Origin: an uncultured Desulfovibrionaceae bacterium
Lineage (GTDB): Bacteria; Desulfobacterota; Desulfovibrionia; Desulfovibrionales; Desulfovibrionaceae
NCBI GenBank assembly: GCA_944325195.1
Contig: CALUZB010000017.1
Coordinates: 1-64,000 of the forward strand
Reading direction: 5' to 3'
DNA length: 64,000 nucleotides
Under the pieces are notes generated by a model. That model was not told the origin of the DNA and ran no database searches. It saw only the letters and a list, made by a program, of their open reading frames with translations. Positions within the stretch are counted from its first letter, which is position 1; the number at the start of each line of letters is the position of its first letter. Positions 63,450 to 64,000 of this stretch are shown one piece after another. The translations under genes and the position numbers were made by a program.

Positions 63450-64000
63450 CTGTCCTCCGATCAGAGTTGTTCCGGCCGGGCACTGTCCGCAGTGAGCCGC
63501 GTGGTTCACTGCCGGCTGAGGGCTGGGAACATATTAACTGATTTTATGCAATATGCCAATCCGTTTGCGGATCAGCCTGTTTCACCTTGACGATGAAGTT
63601 CGGCTTTCAGGGCCTGTTCAGCTTGAAGTTCAGATTGAAAGCTACCATGTTTCAATCTCTTGTTTACTGAATATAAGCAATGCGGCGGCAAAGCCCGGAA
63701 GGCGCTTTTCGTCCTTGCGCTTGGGCGGGGGGCTCCCCGCCCGCGTCCCGCGCCCTGTCCTTTCCCCGCTGAGAGGAGCGGGGAGGAGCTTGAATTCGGC
63801 CTGAAGGCCGAGGTCTCAGAGCATAAAGGCATTTTGGCTGAAGCCTGGACGGGGAAAGAGAGCCCGGCCGGGTGGAAATGTCGGTGGGACGTCTTTCAGG
63901 GTTTTGCCGGTTTATTGCCTGCACCGGCGTCGGCGTTTGTTTCACGGACGAACCGCGGTTTGACTGTCGAATGCACACCAGGGGCGGGTTAGCACAGTCC
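63450..64000. other. Spacer at the right edge
   Basis: No gene. It contains type-1 repeat copy 6 and, at 63650-63662, a short ATGTTTCAATC-like word similar to the left end of the type-2 repeats. Confidence 0.5.
63675..63836 (+). repeat. Type-1 dispersed repeat, copy 6
   Basis: A well-preserved copy. Inner end AAGCAATGCGGCGGCAAAGC, then CCGGAAGGCGCTTTTCGTCC; outer end CGGCCTGAAGGCCG, then AGGTCTCAGAGCATAAAGGC. Confidence 0.75.

Overview
The window is GC-rich bacterial DNA with fairly low coding density. It encodes Gram-negative-type functions: periplasmic binding proteins, lipoproteins, a periplasmic cyclophilin, FliJ and a MotE-like flagellar protein, and a TRAP-TAXI transporter with a fused permease. 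Gene content and pairings (tmk-TPR-glycosyltransferase, yebC-ruvC-ruvA-ruvB, argS-SPOR, FliJ-MotE, ThyX) suggest a Desulfovibrionaceae-like deltaproteobacterium, probably anaerobic and possibly host-associated. This placement is an inference; no rRNA or other taxonomic marker lies in the window.

Layout. 0-4.4 kb: tail of an unknown gene, tmk, a TPR lipoprotein and a GT2 glycosyltransferase. 4.8-12.2 kb: carbamate kinase, a cyclic-2,3-diphosphoglycerate-synthetase-like NTPase, a DUF3053 lipoprotein, acetylglutamate kinase and ornithine carbamoyltransferase. Arginine deiminase is absent. 13.6-18.3 kb: TRAP-TAXI binding protein and fused TRAP permease, separated by a structured leader. 18.5-30.9 kb: CgeB-like glycosyltransferase, rlmE, yebC, ruvC, ruvA, ruvB, thyX, fabD, argS and a SPOR protein. 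31.3-35.5 kb, minus strand: GT4 glycosyltransferase, class IV aminotransferase, asd and a degenerate hemerythrin. 35.98-40.63 kb: tRNA-Arg(ACG), cyclophilin, tandem-ACT protein, fliJ, motE and a tyrosine integrase. This segment is bounded by inverted 62-bp copies of the tRNA 3' half. 41.0-46.4 kb: a creatininase followed by a complete five-gene LIV-type ABC importer. 46.5-56.1 kb: rsmG, a DUF3179 protein, galE, a small glycosyltransferase, ligA, dapB and nadE. 56.9-63.5 kb: KAP-like P-loop NTPase, XpaC/TelA pair, HD-domain protein and an MFS transporter.

Two genome-scale oddities stand out. First, a dispersed intergenic repeat of about 160-190 bp has six near-complete copies plus solo ends. 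Its outer end contains an AAAGGA Shine-Dalgarno-like sequence that sits just upstream of several start codons. A second repeat family ends in a similar terminus, and at 12.9-13.3 kb the two form one unit with inverted ends. Second, conserved enzymes carry unusual Ala/Pro/Ser/Thr-rich low-complexity extensions or insertions (RuvC, LigA, GalE, ArgS, NadE, RsmG, the aminotransferase and the glycosyltransferases). Together with long gene-free gaps this suggests slippage-driven expansion or relaxed selection.

The most coherent candidate system is the creatininase-ABC operon, in which all the metal ligands and lid residues I recall for Pseudomonas creatininase are present at the same positions. The most striking single-gene anomalies are a NAD synthetase whose predicted glutaminase cysteine is alanine and a hemerythrin-like protein lacking most iron ligands. 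All start sites, family assignments and repeat boundaries were read by eye; no database search was run.
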